Notes: generated by a model not told the origin, from the sequence alone. DNA of 45,498 nucleotides from Streptococcaceae bacterium (GCA_031270325.1 JAISXW010000008.1:1-45498); one strand, 5' to 3'; shown: positions 1 to 8,916, counted from the stretch's first letter. Translations and numbers: made by a program.

Positions 1-15
1 GTGCGGTGTTTTCAT
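1..15 (-). CDS. start of an unidentified gene running off the left edge
   Basis: Only five codons are inside the window, reading M-K-T-P-H on the minus strand. The start is supported by a strong ribosome binding site (AAAGGAGG on the minus strand, positions 29-22) six bases before the ATG. The product cannot be identified. The leader to its right (about 30-110) can fold into small hairpins (GACC/GGTC with an A-rich loop, and CATCG/CGATG). Confidence 0.5.
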
Positions 16-265
16 GTGAATCCTCCTTTGGATTTAACACTATGCGTCATCGAGCTTATGCTACGATGAGACCTTTTTTTCTGGTCACTCTTATATACGA
101 GTAAAAAATGGTTTTGTTACCAAAAAATTGAAAAAAAATATCTTTTTTTATAAAAATAACAACTTTATGCTGTTCTGACAGCTGATGATAGCAGGATAAT
201 GCTGAATATAAGGGGTAAATCGTTTAAAAAAAACACGATGAGGGTATATTCTCCTGTGCAAGTAT

Positions 266-594
266 GTGACAAAGGCATGAAACAATTTGAATACTTTGAC
301 TTACCGTCAGAATGATAGGCGATGTTTGATAAATTGGAGATGCGACGTTTAATGGACAAACTTTTGACCTAACTGAATTTGTTGTGCAGTGGAGCGGGTT
401 GGCTCAAAACAGCTGTGGTAAAAAGACAAGATGCGAGACCTTAGGCTCGCATCTTAGATTGGAAATCGCAGATTGGAGAGCGTGTCACCACACCGTTTTG
501 AGACAAAGATCGGAAGGTAACCTATGCTGTCAGGATAGGTTACCTCTTTAAAAGTTACTGCTATCTCGTGAAGACTTCGTGCCTTTGTCGTGAC
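266..594 (+). mobile_element. MITE-like palindromic element, copy 1
   Basis: Copy of a dispersed family. The left end GTGACAAAGGCATGAA (266-281) and the right end TTCGTGCCTTTGTCGTGAC (576-594) are near-perfect terminal inverted repeats. Inside, GGCTCAAAACAGCTGTGG (about 401-418) and a reverse complement near 484-505 form a long imperfect palindrome. It carries no coding capacity. The right end lies 38 bp before the extended -10 of the oxidoreductase gene at 692. The left half aligns closely with the copy at 4981-5297. The remaining sequence between 16 and 690 holds only A/T-rich DNA and promoter signals. Confidence 0.75.
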
Positions 595-628
595 AGCTTG
601 CATATTTTCGGTAATTTCTCAATCTTTT

Positions 629-637
629 TGGTATAAT
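629..637 (+). promoter_or_regulatory. extended -10 promoter of the oxidoreductase gene
   Basis: TGG-TATAAT at 629-637 with no recognisable -35. It lies 55 bp upstream of the ATG and 38 bp downstream of MITE-like copy 1. Confidence 0.5.
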
Positions 638-691
638 TAAACTATCATATCTTCATATAAAGTTAATTTATCGGAAATAAGAGGTGACGTT

Positions 692-2125
692 ATGAAAATT
701 ATCATTATTGGTGGGTCACATGCCGGTATATCTTGTGCCTTGAGAGCGCGAGAAGAATACCCTGAGAGTGAAATTATCATTTTTGAGACACAAAAAGAAG
801 TCGGGTTTATCTCACAAAGCATTCCCCTTTACCTATCGGGTGCGACTGATTTCCTTAAGATGTCGAGTTACACCACAGCTTTAGAGCTGGAGAAGAGAGG
901 GATTGACGTTCATACGCAAATGTCAGTCACGGCTGTGTCGCTTGCAAAAAAAGAAATCACCTACGTGGATCTGTTGAGTCAGGACGAACACCTTGTGGGC
1001 TTTGATAAGCTGATTCTTGCCACCGGGTCTTACCCTGTCTTGCCGATGGTCAAAGGCGACTTTCAAGATAAGCTGTTTGTCATCAAAAAATTCGAGGATG
1101 CCATCAAGATTAAGAAATTCATGAATGAATCACGCAGTGTGATTATCATTGGTGGCGGTGCGATCGGTGTTGAGCTTGCGGAATTAATGAATCAAGCACG
1201 CTTTCGGACGACTTTGCTGCATTCGTCAGACTACATTTTAAATCGTTATTTAGATGAATATGTGGCGATTGACACGCAAAAATCGTTAGAGGAGAGGGGA
1301 GTTGCACTCTATACGCACTCGATTGTCACGGATATTTTTGAAGAAGAAATCCAGACGGGTAAGAAAACCAAAAAAATCAGTCGAGTCGTGACGCAAGATG
1401 GTCGTGAATTTACCGCAGAGGGTATCATCTATGCGACAGGCTTTAGGCCTAATACTGCTTTGGTCGCCAATCAGGTGCTCAGAGGAGATAAGGGCGCGAT
1501 TCTAGTCGATGAGTATATGCAAACGAGTCATCCGGATGTTTTTGCCGTCGGGGATTGTTCGACAACCATTATGACCCACGTGGCAACACCACGTTATGTC
1601 CCACATGCCAGTGATGCGATTCGTCAGGGAGAAGTTGCGGCGGTTAATTTGTTGGCGCCTAAGGTCAAATTGAACAAATCGCAAGGGACTTATAAACTTA
1701 ATTTTGACCAAGATATTGCGCTCTGTATGACGGGATTGAGTTTTCGCAAAGCCAAGCAAGAAGGCTTTGACTGTGAGGTCGTTTATGTCGAGGATCGGTA
1801 TGCCAATAGCGATCAATATTATCAACTGTGGCTCGTTTATGAAAAAGGCACGCATAAGATTTTAGGTTTGCAAAGCAAAGGAACCGCACCTGAAATTCCT
1901 GCCCATGCCGATATCATCTCGCTCGCCATCCAAAATGACATGACCATAGAAGAAGTTGAATTTACTGACTTCTATTATAAACATGGCTTCAAAAATCCTA
2001 AAAGTTTTACCAACATCATTGCGGACAAGATTCGTCGCCAAGAAAAAAGCGTGACCTGCTCCAATCCGCTAGATAACAATCAGCCATTAAACAATGCGCC
2101 TGATAGTTCAAAAACGCAAAAGTAA
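692..2125 (+). CDS. NADH oxidase/peroxidase-like FAD-dependent pyridine nucleotide-disulfide oxidoreductase, cysteine-less
   Basis: A 477-aa flavoprotein of the NADH oxidase / NADH peroxidase / CoA-disulfide reductase family, presumably cytoplasmic. Visible motifs are the N-terminal FAD dinucleotide fold (IIIGGSHAG), the conserved His10, a second Rossmann motif (GGGAIGVELAEL, near residue 153), ATGFRPNT, and the FAD-binding VFAVGDC. The position of the redox-active Cys42 (family motif SFLSCG) reads FISQS, so Cys is replaced by Gln42. That should abolish cysteine-sulfenate chemistry, so the substrate is uncertain; a flavin-only oxidase or diaphorase is possible. A polar tail of about 25 residues extends beyond the usual length. 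Start: ATG with AGAGGTG just upstream. The gene is monocistronic. Confidence 0.8.
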   Translation: MKIIIIGGSHAGISCALRAREEYPESEIIIFETQKEVGFISQSIPLYLSGATDFLKMSSYTTALELEKRGIDVHTQMSVTAVSLAKKEITYVDLLSQDEHLVGFDKLILATGSYPVLPMVKGDFQDKLFVIKKFEDAIKIKKFMNESRSVIIIGGGAIGVELAELMNQARFRTTLLHSSDYILNRYLDEYVAIDTQKSLEERGVALYTHSIVTDIFEEEIQTGKKTKKISRVVTQDGREFTAEGIIYATGFRPNTALVANQVLRGDKGAILVDEYMQTSHPDVFAVGDCSTTIMTHVATPRYVPHASDAIRQGEVAAVNLLAPKVKLNKSQGTYKLNFDQDIALCMTGLSFRKAKQEGFDCEVVYVEDRYANSDQYYQLWLVYEKGTHKILGLQSKGTAPEIPAHADIISLAIQNDMTIEEVEFTDFYYKHGFKNPKSFTNIIADKIRRQEKSVTCSNPLDNNQPLNNAPDSSKTQK

Positions 2126-2230
2126 ACATGTCTGCCTTTGCCCCTAAGACCTAAGAATACGAAGCGTTTGGTGGGGTTTGAGGAGATACGGGTCAAGGTC
2201 AGTTGACAGACGGCTTAGACAGCGTTTTAT

Positions 2231-2259
2231 TTCACTTTAAAGGAAGATTGAGGTATAAT
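2231..2259 (+). promoter_or_regulatory. probable promoter of the 2329 gene
   Basis: TTCACT (2231-2236), a 17-bp spacer, and TATAAT (2254-2259), about 70 bp before the ATG. A second TTGACA at 2274 has no good -10 partner. Confidence 0.5.
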
Positions 2260-2328
2260 GAGGTAAGAAAACGTTGACATTAGTTTTCTTTAATGCGATG
2301 TAATGGTAGTCTAACTGGAGGTAATTTC

Positions 2329-3204
2329 ATGGATAGAGAATATATTAATCATCCTGATGCTGTGCTAATCAATGAAAATCATGTGCAAACGACCCAACAA
2401 CAAACGCAAAATGCGGAAAGTGTGGCAGGGTCACGGTATGTTAGATTGTGTGATGAAATTGACCACATTCTTGCTGACGAATCGTTTTATGAACATGAAG
2501 AGATTATTGGCGAAGCCAAAGACTTGTTATATCTGGTCAGAAATCAGGAAGAAGTATCGTTGAAACGTTTGACAGAAGCTGTGGCTGCTTATTATTGTAA
2601 TCTGATGCAGGTTGAGCATGAACGCAAGGCGATGCTTGACTTGATACCCGAAGACAATGTCAGCAACAATCAAGAGGTCAACGCTGCCTATGCTGAGTTG
2701 GCTGCAGTGAAGGCCAATGCTTATAGCTGTGACGCTAGCAATGCTGAGATTTTCATGCAGCTATTAAGCTATTATGAAGCCCTCTACCATTCGCTTGATC
2801 GGGATAGCCTGCGCATCTATTTGTCTATTGACCTTTTAAAAGATCATCCTCAAGCGATTGATGGGATGTTAGACGCAAGTGTTGATGACCTCCTCGCTGT
2901 CAAAGCGCAGCAAATTGGTGGGCAAATCGACCGACTAACAGCTAATAAAGTCACACGGACAGTGCTCAATGGGATTACCAACTATTACGATAAGTCGCCC
3001 TTTGTTTCCTTTGAATTATCCGATTCGATCAATACCCTAAAGGAACTGATTGATAATCCTTATGCCAATCACGAAGAAATCGAAAATCATCTGGACCAAA
3101 TCAACCGCAAACTGATTGATTTAAAAACGATACCAACGATTATCTGTGATGAAACTTGTTCACAAATGTTTTACTACCTATCGTCTATCCATGCCACGAG
3201 CTGA
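2329..3204 (+). CDS. hypothetical protein, helical, cytoplasmic
   Basis: A 291-aa acidic, predicted helix-rich protein with no signal peptide, membrane segment or motif I recognise. The ATG at 2329 is chosen because GGAGG (2317-2321) lies seven bases upstream; an in-frame ATG at 2293 lacks a ribosome binding site. It has its own promoter and is followed by a clear terminator, so it is a single-gene unit. Sequence texture matches the core genes around it. Function unknown. Confidence 0.7.
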   Translation: MDREYINHPDAVLINENHVQTTQQQTQNAESVAGSRYVRLCDEIDHILADESFYEHEEIIGEAKDLLYLVRNQEEVSLKRLTEAVAAYYCNLMQVEHERKAMLDLIPEDNVSNNQEVNAAYAELAAVKANAYSCDASNAEIFMQLLSYYEALYHSLDRDSLRIYLSIDLLKDHPQAIDGMLDASVDDLLAVKAQQIGGQIDRLTANKVTRTVLNGITNYYDKSPFVSFELSDSINTLKELIDNPYANHEEIENHLDQINRKLIDLKTIPTIICDETCSQMFYYLSSIHATS

Positions 3205-3233
3205 TCGTTTAGCTTTTGGTTCAACATAATAAG

Positions 3234-3260
3234 CAGAGGGAACGAGTCCTCTGTTTTTTT
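3234..3260 (+). terminator. rho-independent terminator
   Basis: CAGAGG / CCTCTG stem with an 8-nt loop followed by seven T, 30 bp after the 2329 gene. Confidence 0.85.
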
Positions 3261-3283
3261 GTATGGAGAAAACAGGCAAATAG

Positions 3284-3312
3284 TTGACAGCGTTTTCAAG
3301 TTAGCGTATAAT
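3284..3312 (+). promoter_or_regulatory. sigma-A promoter with an overlapping cre-like site (locus 1)
   Basis: TTGACA (3284-3289), 17-bp spacer, TATAAT (3307-3312). The 16-mer at 3284-3299 matches the CcpA cre consensus WTGNAARCGNWWWCAW at every constrained position but one and covers the -35 box, which implies catabolite repression. The second tetranucleotide locus has the same arrangement at 17344-17372. Confidence 0.75.
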
Positions 3313-3363
3313 AAAATTATAATAATTTTAAACAAGTCAAACACTTGACAAAGGAGAATGCGT

Positions 3364-4852
3364 ATGATTCACTTAAACGAACGAACGAACGAACGAACGA
3401 ACGAACGAACGAACGAACGAACGAACGAACGAACGAACGAACGAACGAACGAACGAACGAACGGCTAACTTATTTTTTTATAAGCTGCGGCTGCGTGTTT
3501 CGGCAGTAGTCCATGCAGTCGCACAAAATTTAGGAGAGACACGAAAGTACCTCATCGGTTTGGCTTTATTGGGCTTGTTTTTGCCACCGACACTATTTGT
3601 TGTCTTGGCAGATGATACTGAGGTGAACTCGCCGGCGACAGCAGGCGAGTCAAAACTCAGCTACACCGTCGGTGAAAAATATACAGTTGTCATTCCAACG
3701 ACGATTAGTCTAACCGATCAGGCCGGCGCCGATGGCAAGTGGGGGACAGGGACAGCTAACGTGACGCTCAAGGCAAGCGATAACGCTTTGAAGATTCCGT
3801 CTGTCTACACTTTGGCGGTCGCCATAACCAAAGATCAAACGCTGAAACTGACGACAACTGGAGATATTGATGAGGGTTTGGCTTACACAATCAAGAAAGA
3901 CGATTCGAATGGTGCTGCCGTCTCGCCTGATGGCAACAGCTTTGTCTCAGCACCTGCAAGGACGACCGCTGATGTGACGCAAACCCTGTCTATTGAAAGT
4001 GGCGCACCAAAGCTTGCCGGCAACTACACAGGGATACTGAATTTCACGGTTAAAGTCGTCCCACAAGACATTACTATCGCCGGCGAACCTTGGCGGATTT
4101 TATCAATGGACATCGACCCCAACACAGAAGGCAATCAAGCCTTGGTCATCAGGGTAAATTCCTTGACCGATACCGAGATGGGACTCAGCACTTCTACTGG
4201 TGCAAGAACGAAGATTAATTTCTTATCCGCAACTGCGACATCTGGTGGCTTGCCAGCGGGTACTGGGGAAGGCAAGCGTAGTTATTACTACTTTGATAGT
4301 GATGGCTCTAATGCTTATGAGGATAGTGGCTTGGCAGCAGGTTACGGCTTAAAAGCTGCCATTGACTATTACTACACCAACTATATCGCTACCAACGAGT
4401 CTGCTGTTGCCAAAGTCAACCAAGTCTCACTCCACAATCCGACCTTAGGTGAGTGGAATGCGGCTCATAATCTATCTTGGGTCTACAATGATGGCTGGTA
4501 TGATGACTACTATAAGGATACCAACTTTAAAACAACGCTAGATGCGGATAGTGGCAGCAAACAAGCCTTTGCCCTCAGCTATGGCGATCTTAACTCGATC
4601 GGGCTAAGTAGTCCTGAAGGAAACTTTTTATTCCCGTTTTCTTTTTGGACTCGGTCGCCCGGCTTATATCATAATACTGCCGGTCGTTGTTCCGGTAACG
4701 ACTGGGAAGGTGGTAAATTCAATCACTACTTTTATCTTCTTGACGAATTAAATGGTTTAGATGAACCCAACCCCCCTGCCTTTGTTCGACCTGCTCTGGT
4801 CTACACGATTGACAATGATGCGATCATCAACCCGATTTCACCAATTTCCTAA
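3364..4852 (+). CDS. phase-variable secreted DUF6273-type protein, out of frame here (locus 1)
   Basis: Translation should start at ATG 3364 (AAGGAG at 3351-3356, 7-nt spacing), read M-I-H-L, then enter an AACG tract whose every frame encodes N-E-R-T. With the 22 units present, the frame ends at TAA 3466 after about 34 codons. The long downstream frame (3464-4852) runs open through the tract but has a stop (3374-3376) just before it, so it has no start of its own except weak TTG 3560. With 21 or 24 units it would join ATG 3364 and give about 494 aa: NERT leader, basic segment, hydrophobic signal peptide ending near VLADD, a beta-rich domain (VGEKYTVVIPTTI), and a C-terminal DUF6273-like domain (FWTRSPG ... 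VRPALVY). No LPXTG anchor is seen. A paralogue lies at 17452-18818. Confidence 0.75.
3376..3463 (+). repeat. tetranucleotide tract, 22 x AACG
   Basis: Perfect 4-bp tandem repeat placed directly after the fourth codon. One unit more or less shifts the reading frame by one base. It is followed by a T7 run (3473-3479), a second possible slippage site. Confidence 0.97.
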
Positions 4853-4890
4853 ATAGCCGACTCAGCTCGCTCGGCTCAGATCACAGACCA

Positions 4891-4935
4891 AAGCGCCTCG
4901 GCGCTTTTCTGTTGGACAAAAGTCAGCTTTTGTCC
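4891..4935 (+). terminator. two consecutive hairpins after locus 1
   Basis: AAGCGCC-TC-GGCGCTT followed by TTCT (4891-4911) is a good terminator. Immediately after it, GGACAAAA / TTTTGTCC with a six-base loop (4914-4935) forms a second perfect stem. Confidence 0.75.
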
Positions 4936-4980
4936 GTCTGAGTTCAGATACTGTTAGGTCTCTTGTTCTCTTGATTGTGT

Positions 4981-5297
4981 CATGCCTTTGAACACTTTGA
5001 TTTGGTGTCAGAATGACAGACGACGTTTGATAAATCGGAGATGCTATGTTTAAGGGACAAACTTTTAACCTAACTGAATTTGTTGTGCAGTGTAGCGGGT
5101 TGGCTCAAAACAGCTGTGGTATATAGACAAGATGCGAGCTCGCATCTTAGCTGAAAAAGCGAAGCTTTGTTTCCTCGGCAAGACCAGCCTCGTCACAGTT
5201 TTCAACTTATTTTTGGAGGCGTGTCGCCATGGTGTTTTGAGCCAAAGATCGGAACGGAACCTCCGCTATCTCGTGACTGCTCCATGCCTTTGTCGTG
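4981..5297 (+). mobile_element. MITE-like palindromic element, copy 2
   Basis: Aligns over its whole length with copy 1 (shared CTAACTGAATTTGTTGTGCA, GGCTCAAAACAGCTGTGG, TTTTGAGCCAAAGATCGGAA, TATCTCGTGA). The right end is CATGCCTTTGTCGTG (5283-5297). The left terminal repeat is not recognisable. It contains a segment (about 5172-5216) shared with copies 6 and 7 but absent from copy 1. The element ends 41 bp before the -10 box of ylxM. Confidence 0.75.
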
Positions 5298-5334
5298 TTG
5301 TCTCCAAGCTAGCTGAGTGGAAGTTAATTTTTTT

Positions 5335-5343
5335 TGCTATAAT
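5335..5343 (+). promoter_or_regulatory. extended -10 of ylxM, implying a leaderless start
   Basis: TGC-TATAAT ends at 5343, and the ATG begins at 5350 after only six bases, so the transcript would start at or next to the ATG. No Shine-Dalgarno is present. Confidence 0.6.
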
Positions 5344-5349
5344 AGAATC

Positions 5350-5679
5350 ATGGAAATCGAAAAGACCAATCGGATGAATGCATTGTTCGAGTTTTATGCA
5401 ACCTTGCTGACGGAAAAGCAAATGCATTATATCGAGCTTTATTATGCAGAGGATTATTCACTTGCTGAGATTGCTGAGACTTATGATGTGACGCGTCAGG
5501 CTGTCTATGACAATATCAAACGAACAGAAAAAGTGTTGGAAAGCTACGAAACCAAGCTTCATATGTATTCAGACTACATTGTGCGAGATCAGATTTTCTC
5601 TGACTTGTTGACAAAATACTCTGAGGATACCTACCTGATTGGGCAGATCACGATGCTACAAAGTTTGGAAAATGATTAA
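5350..5679 (+). CDS. ylxM: YlxM-family helix-turn-helix protein
   Basis: A 109-aa protein of the YlxM/p13 family, encoded next to ffh and thought to act with the signal recognition particle. The sigma-70-region-4-like helix-turn-helix is visible at about residues 24-58 ([20 protein letters not shown]). The ATG at 5350 is chosen over upstream codons because the -10 box lies inside any longer frame. There is no ribosome binding site, so it is probably leaderless. It precedes ffh by about 50 bp. Confidence 0.9.
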   Translation: MEIEKTNRMNALFEFYATLLTEKQMHYIELYYAEDYSLAEIAETYDVTRQAVYDNIKRTEKVLESYETKLHMYSDYIVRDQIFSDLLTKYSEDTYLIGQITMLQSLEND

Positions 5680-5730
5680 CTTGCGACAGTTGAGACAGTC
5701 GCCTTAAGAGATTAAAGGAGGAAAGGTAAT

Positions 5731-7281
5731 TTGGCGTGGTCGTCAAATTACATCAAGATTATGGCATTTGAAAATTTAACGGAACGTCTACAAGGGATCT
5801 TCAAAAATTTACGAGGTAAGAAAAAGATTACCGAAAACGATGTCCTTGAGATTACAAAAGAGATTCGTGTGGCGCTGTTAGAAGCCGATGTTGCGCTACC
5901 TGTTGTAAAGAAATTCATCAGGAATATTCGGACACGTGCGATTGGCGTTGAGGTTTCTGAAGCCTTGCAACCTGCCCAACAAGTGATTAAAATCGTGGAT
6001 GAAGAATTGACGACAATCCTCGGTGGCGGCGAGGCTGAACTGGGCAAATCGCCTAAGATTCCGACGATTATCATGATGGTTGGTCTGCAAGGGGCTGGTA
6101 AAACGACCTTTGCCGGTAAACTTGCCAAGCGCTTGAAGGAGACTGAAAATGCTCGCCCTTTGATGATTGCTGCCGATGTCTATCGGCCAGCTGCGATTGA
6201 ACAATTAAAAACTGTCGGTGCACAGGTTGACGTGCCAGTTTATGACGAAGGGACAACAGCTCATCCCGTTGAGATTGTCCGTCATGGCTTGGCTTTGGCT
6301 GCTGAAAAGCGGAACGATTACGTCTTGATTGATACGGCAGGTCGGCTTGAAATTGATGACAAGCTGATGGACGAGTTGGTTCAACTTAAAGCTTTAGCGC
6401 AGCCGACTGAGATTCTTTTAGTTGTTGATGCGATGACAGGTCAAGTCGCTGCGGATGTTGCTCAAAAATTCAATGAAACACTTGAAATTACTGGGGTCAT
6501 CATTACCAAATTAGATGGGGATACCCGTGGTGGTGCGGCCTTGTCTATCCGTGAAATCACAGGTAAACCGATTAAGTTTGTCGGGACGGGTGAAAAACTG
6601 ACGGATTTAGAAGTCTTTTATCCAGACCGTATGAGCTCACGGATTCTCGGCATGGGCGATATGTTGACCTTGATCGAAAAAGCCCAAAGTCAATTTGACG
6701 AAGCTCAGTCTGCTAAAATGGCAGAGAAGATGCGGGAAAATACCTTTGATTTCAACGACTTTATCGAACAGCTTGATCAGGTACAGTCGATGGGACCTTT
6801 GGATGAACTGATGAAGATGATTCCCGGTCTTTCAGAACTACCCGGTGCAGCGAATATTAAAGTAGACGAAAAGGATATTGCCCGCAAACGTGCCATGGTT
6901 TATTCGATGACACCAGAAGAACGTGAGAATCCTGACATCTTGTCGCCATCACGGCGCAGACGGATCGCTGCCGGCTCAGGCAATAGCTTTATTGAAGTCA
7001 ATAAGCTCATCAAGCAATTTAATGAGTCCAAGAAAATGATGAGCGGCCTGATGAAAGGTGATATGGGTGCCATGATGGGTGGTGCTGGTGGGCAAATGCC
7101 TCAACTGCCGGGCGGTATGCCGGATATGAGCGCCTTAGGTGATCTAGGTGGGGCTGGCATGCCAGATATGAGTGCCATGTTTGGCGGCGGTCTCAAAGGT
7201 AAAGTAGGCAAGATGGCAATGACCGCAGCAATGAAACGGGCGCAGAAGAAGATGAAAAAAGGCAAGAAAAAGAGAAAATAA
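5731..7281 (+). CDS. ffh: signal recognition particle GTPase Ffh
   Basis: SRP54-type GTPase that binds signal peptides and 4.5S RNA and delivers ribosomes to the membrane via FtsY. Domains: N-terminal four-helix bundle, G domain with P-loop GLQGAGKTT (near residue 118), DTAGR, TKLDGDTRGG, and the methionine-rich M domain with a Gly/Met tail ending in Lys/Arg. The canonical start MAFENL is at ATG 5761 but has no ribosome binding site. A strong AAAGGAGG (5714-5721) instead sits correctly before TTG 5731, adding ten residues (MAWSSNYIKI). It follows ylxM, as usual in Firmicutes. Confidence 0.95.
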   Translation: MAWSSNYIKIMAFENLTERLQGIFKNLRGKKKITENDVLEITKEIRVALLEADVALPVVKKFIRNIRTRAIGVEVSEALQPAQQVIKIVDEELTTILGGGEAELGKSPKIPTIIMMVGLQGAGKTTFAGKLAKRLKETENARPLMIAADVYRPAAIEQLKTVGAQVDVPVYDEGTTAHPVEIVRHGLALAAEKRNDYVLIDTAGRLEIDDKLMDELVQLKALAQPTEILLVVDAMTGQVAADVAQKFNETLEITGVIITKLDGDTRGGAALSIREITGKPIKFVGTGEKLTDLEVFYPDRMSSRILGMGDMLTLIEKAQSQFDEAQSAKMAEKMRENTFDFNDFIEQLDQVQSMGPLDELMKMIPGLSELPGAANIKVDEKDIARKRAMVYSMTPEERENPDILSPSRRRRIAAGSGNSFIEVNKLIKQFNESKKMMSGLMKGDMGAMMGGAGGQMPQLPGGMPDMSALGDLGGAGMPDMSAMFGGGLKGKVGKMAMTAAMKRAQKKMKKGKKKRK

Positions 7282-7338
7282 TCGCTGATTCATCTGGGCT
7301 TTTGCCACAAGCAACAGGATTTAGAATCGAGATGAGAA

Positions 7339-7821
7339 ATGACGACGTTTTTGATAGGCTTTATGGGCTCGGGTAAGTCAACAATTGCCAAGTTACTGGC
7401 TGATGACTTTATTGATATGGATGCGGAGATTGTGTCACGAATTGGTATGCCGATTGCTGACTACTTTGCCAAGTTCGGAGAGGCAAGCTTTCGACAAATC
7501 GAATCACAAGTCCTGCGAGAATTAGTCGCAACAGGTGGCGTGATTGCCACTGGCGGCGGTGTCGTAATCTCCGAGGACAATCGTCAGATTTTACGAGAAT
7601 CAGCAGCCAACATTGTCTATCTCGAGGCGGCATTTGACCAACTCTATGCACGACTGATGGCTGATCAGGTCAATCTTAGACCTGTCTTTATCAACAAGTC
7701 ACGCCATGATTTAGAGCAGATATTTGAAGGGCGCAAGCCTTTTTATGAAGAAGTTGCCACACAAACAGTCACAGTGACGGATCGGTCACCCGAAGCAATC
7801 GCAAAGGAAATTCGACTATGA
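7339..7821 (+). CDS. aroK: shikimate kinase
   Basis: 160 aa, phosphorylates shikimate with ATP in the chorismate pathway. The Walker A motif GFMGSGKST is at residues 7-15, DMDAEI binds shikimate/Mg, and GGGVV is the conserved Gly-rich loop. The ribosome binding site is weak (GAGATGAG). The stop overlaps the start of pheA by four bases, so the two are translationally coupled within the aromatic amino acid pathway. Confidence 0.93.
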   Translation: MTTFLIGFMGSGKSTIAKLLADDFIDMDAEIVSRIGMPIADYFAKFGEASFRQIESQVLRELVATGGVIATGGGVVISEDNRQILRESAANIVYLEAAFDQLYARLMADQVNLRPVFINKSRHDLEQIFEGRKPFYEEVATQTVTVTDRSPEAIAKEIRL

Positions 7822-8645
7822 AAATTGGTTATCTAGGGCCGAAAGCGTCCTTTACCTATGCCACAGCTAAAGCTGCTTTTCCTAATCCAGACCAAGACCT
7901 AATCGCCTTTGACTCGATTACTGAGGTCATCCGCCGTTATGAGCAAGGGGAGGTTGACTTTGCCATTGTCCCTGTAGAGAATTCAATCGAAGGGAGTGTG
8001 CACCAAACGGTTGATTATCTCTTTTTGCAAGCTGAGCAGATTCGTGCTCAGGCTGAGATTGTTCAGCCGATTAAGCAACAGCTAATGGCGACAAGTGCCA
8101 AAGGCAGGATTGACAAGATTTTGTCACACCCCCAAGCGATTGCTCAGTCGTTCAAGTATTTGCAGCAGCATTATCCTGAAGCAAAACTCGAAACGACAGA
8201 TAGCACGGCTTATGCGGCACGTTTTGTTGCGGCGCATCCAGACAAGCCCTTTGCAGCGATTGCGCCAGTTGCTAGTAGTGTTGAGTATGGCTTGACGATT
8301 GTCGCTCGTGATATTCAGGAAATAGATGAGAACTTCACACGTTTTTGGATCCTAGGTCAGACGACACCGCAAATTCAGCTGCCTGTGACGGATAAAAAGA
8401 TGACCCTAGCCCTCACGCTACCAGATAATCTACCTGGGGCGCTGTACAAAGCCTTGCAAATCTTCGCAGACTTCGGGGTCAATTTGACTAAGATCGAGTC
8501 TCGACCGCTCAAAACGGTGCTGGGAGAATATTTTTTCTTAATTGACGCCCAGTATTCTGATCATCATCACTATTTGATTAACGCCCTTGAAAAGTTAGGG
8601 ATTGCAGTCAAGAAGTTGGGGAGTTATCAGGTTTATCGGATGTGA
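7818..8645 (+). CDS. pheA: prephenate dehydratase
   Basis: 275 aa, converts prephenate to phenylpyruvate in phenylalanine synthesis. The N-terminal periplasmic-binding-like catalytic lobes include VPVENSIEGSV and the family motif ENFTRFWILG. A C-terminal ACT domain with the phenylalanine-binding ESRPLK...GEYFFLID (about residues 226-245) implies feedback inhibition. It is monofunctional, with no chorismate mutase domain. Coupled to aroK through an ATGA overlap. Confidence 0.94.
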   Translation: MKIGYLGPKASFTYATAKAAFPNPDQDLIAFDSITEVIRRYEQGEVDFAIVPVENSIEGSVHQTVDYLFLQAEQIRAQAEIVQPIKQQLMATSAKGRIDKILSHPQAIAQSFKYLQQHYPEAKLETTDSTAYAARFVAAHPDKPFAAIAPVASSVEYGLTIVARDIQEIDENFTRFWILGQTTPQIQLPVTDKKMTLALTLPDNLPGALYKALQIFADFGVNLTKIESRPLKTVLGEYFFLIDAQYSDHHHYLINALEKLGIAVKKLGSYQVYRM

Positions 8646-8691
8646 CCGACGCATGCGCAGCAGCATTTCTCAACTCAAAAGCCTATCAGAC

Positions 8692-8736
8692 AACACGACT
8701 TGTATCAGCTCATAGATTGGGCGCAGGTCGTGTTTT
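8692..8736 (+). terminator. probable terminator after pheA
   Basis: AACACGAC / GTCGTGTT stem with a long (about 27-nt) loop followed by TTG. It may act as a weak terminator. Confidence 0.5.
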
Positions 8737-8840
8737 GCCTTGTTCGGTTAGTGTTGGAGATAGAGAGACAAGCCGTTTGAGCTAAACTCTCAAACTTTCA
8801 GCGCTAACTTCTAAAGATTTTAGCGCTAGCGCTTCGATTT

Positions 8841-8916
8841 TTGACTGTTCAACTTACAGTTTTGTAATTAAAAAGAGTCGACTTGTAAGACACAGCCTGA
8901 TTTTTTATGCGATAAT
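8841..8916 (+). promoter_or_regulatory. promoter/operator region of the BceAB-like transporter
   Basis: The extended -10 TGC-GATAAT ends at 8916. Upstream are TTGACTGTTCAA (8841-8852) and the perfect dyad TTACA-GTTT-TGTAA (8854-8867), then a further TTGTAA at 8884. The dyads are candidates for binding by the response regulator encoded at 12017. The rest of the gap 8646-9005 holds only a short inverted repeat around AGCGCT (8813-8832). Confidence 0.45.

Noticed and set aside
165-359. 64-codon minus-strand frame in the left intergenic region
   Set aside because: Falls across MITE-like copy 1, with no ribosome binding site.
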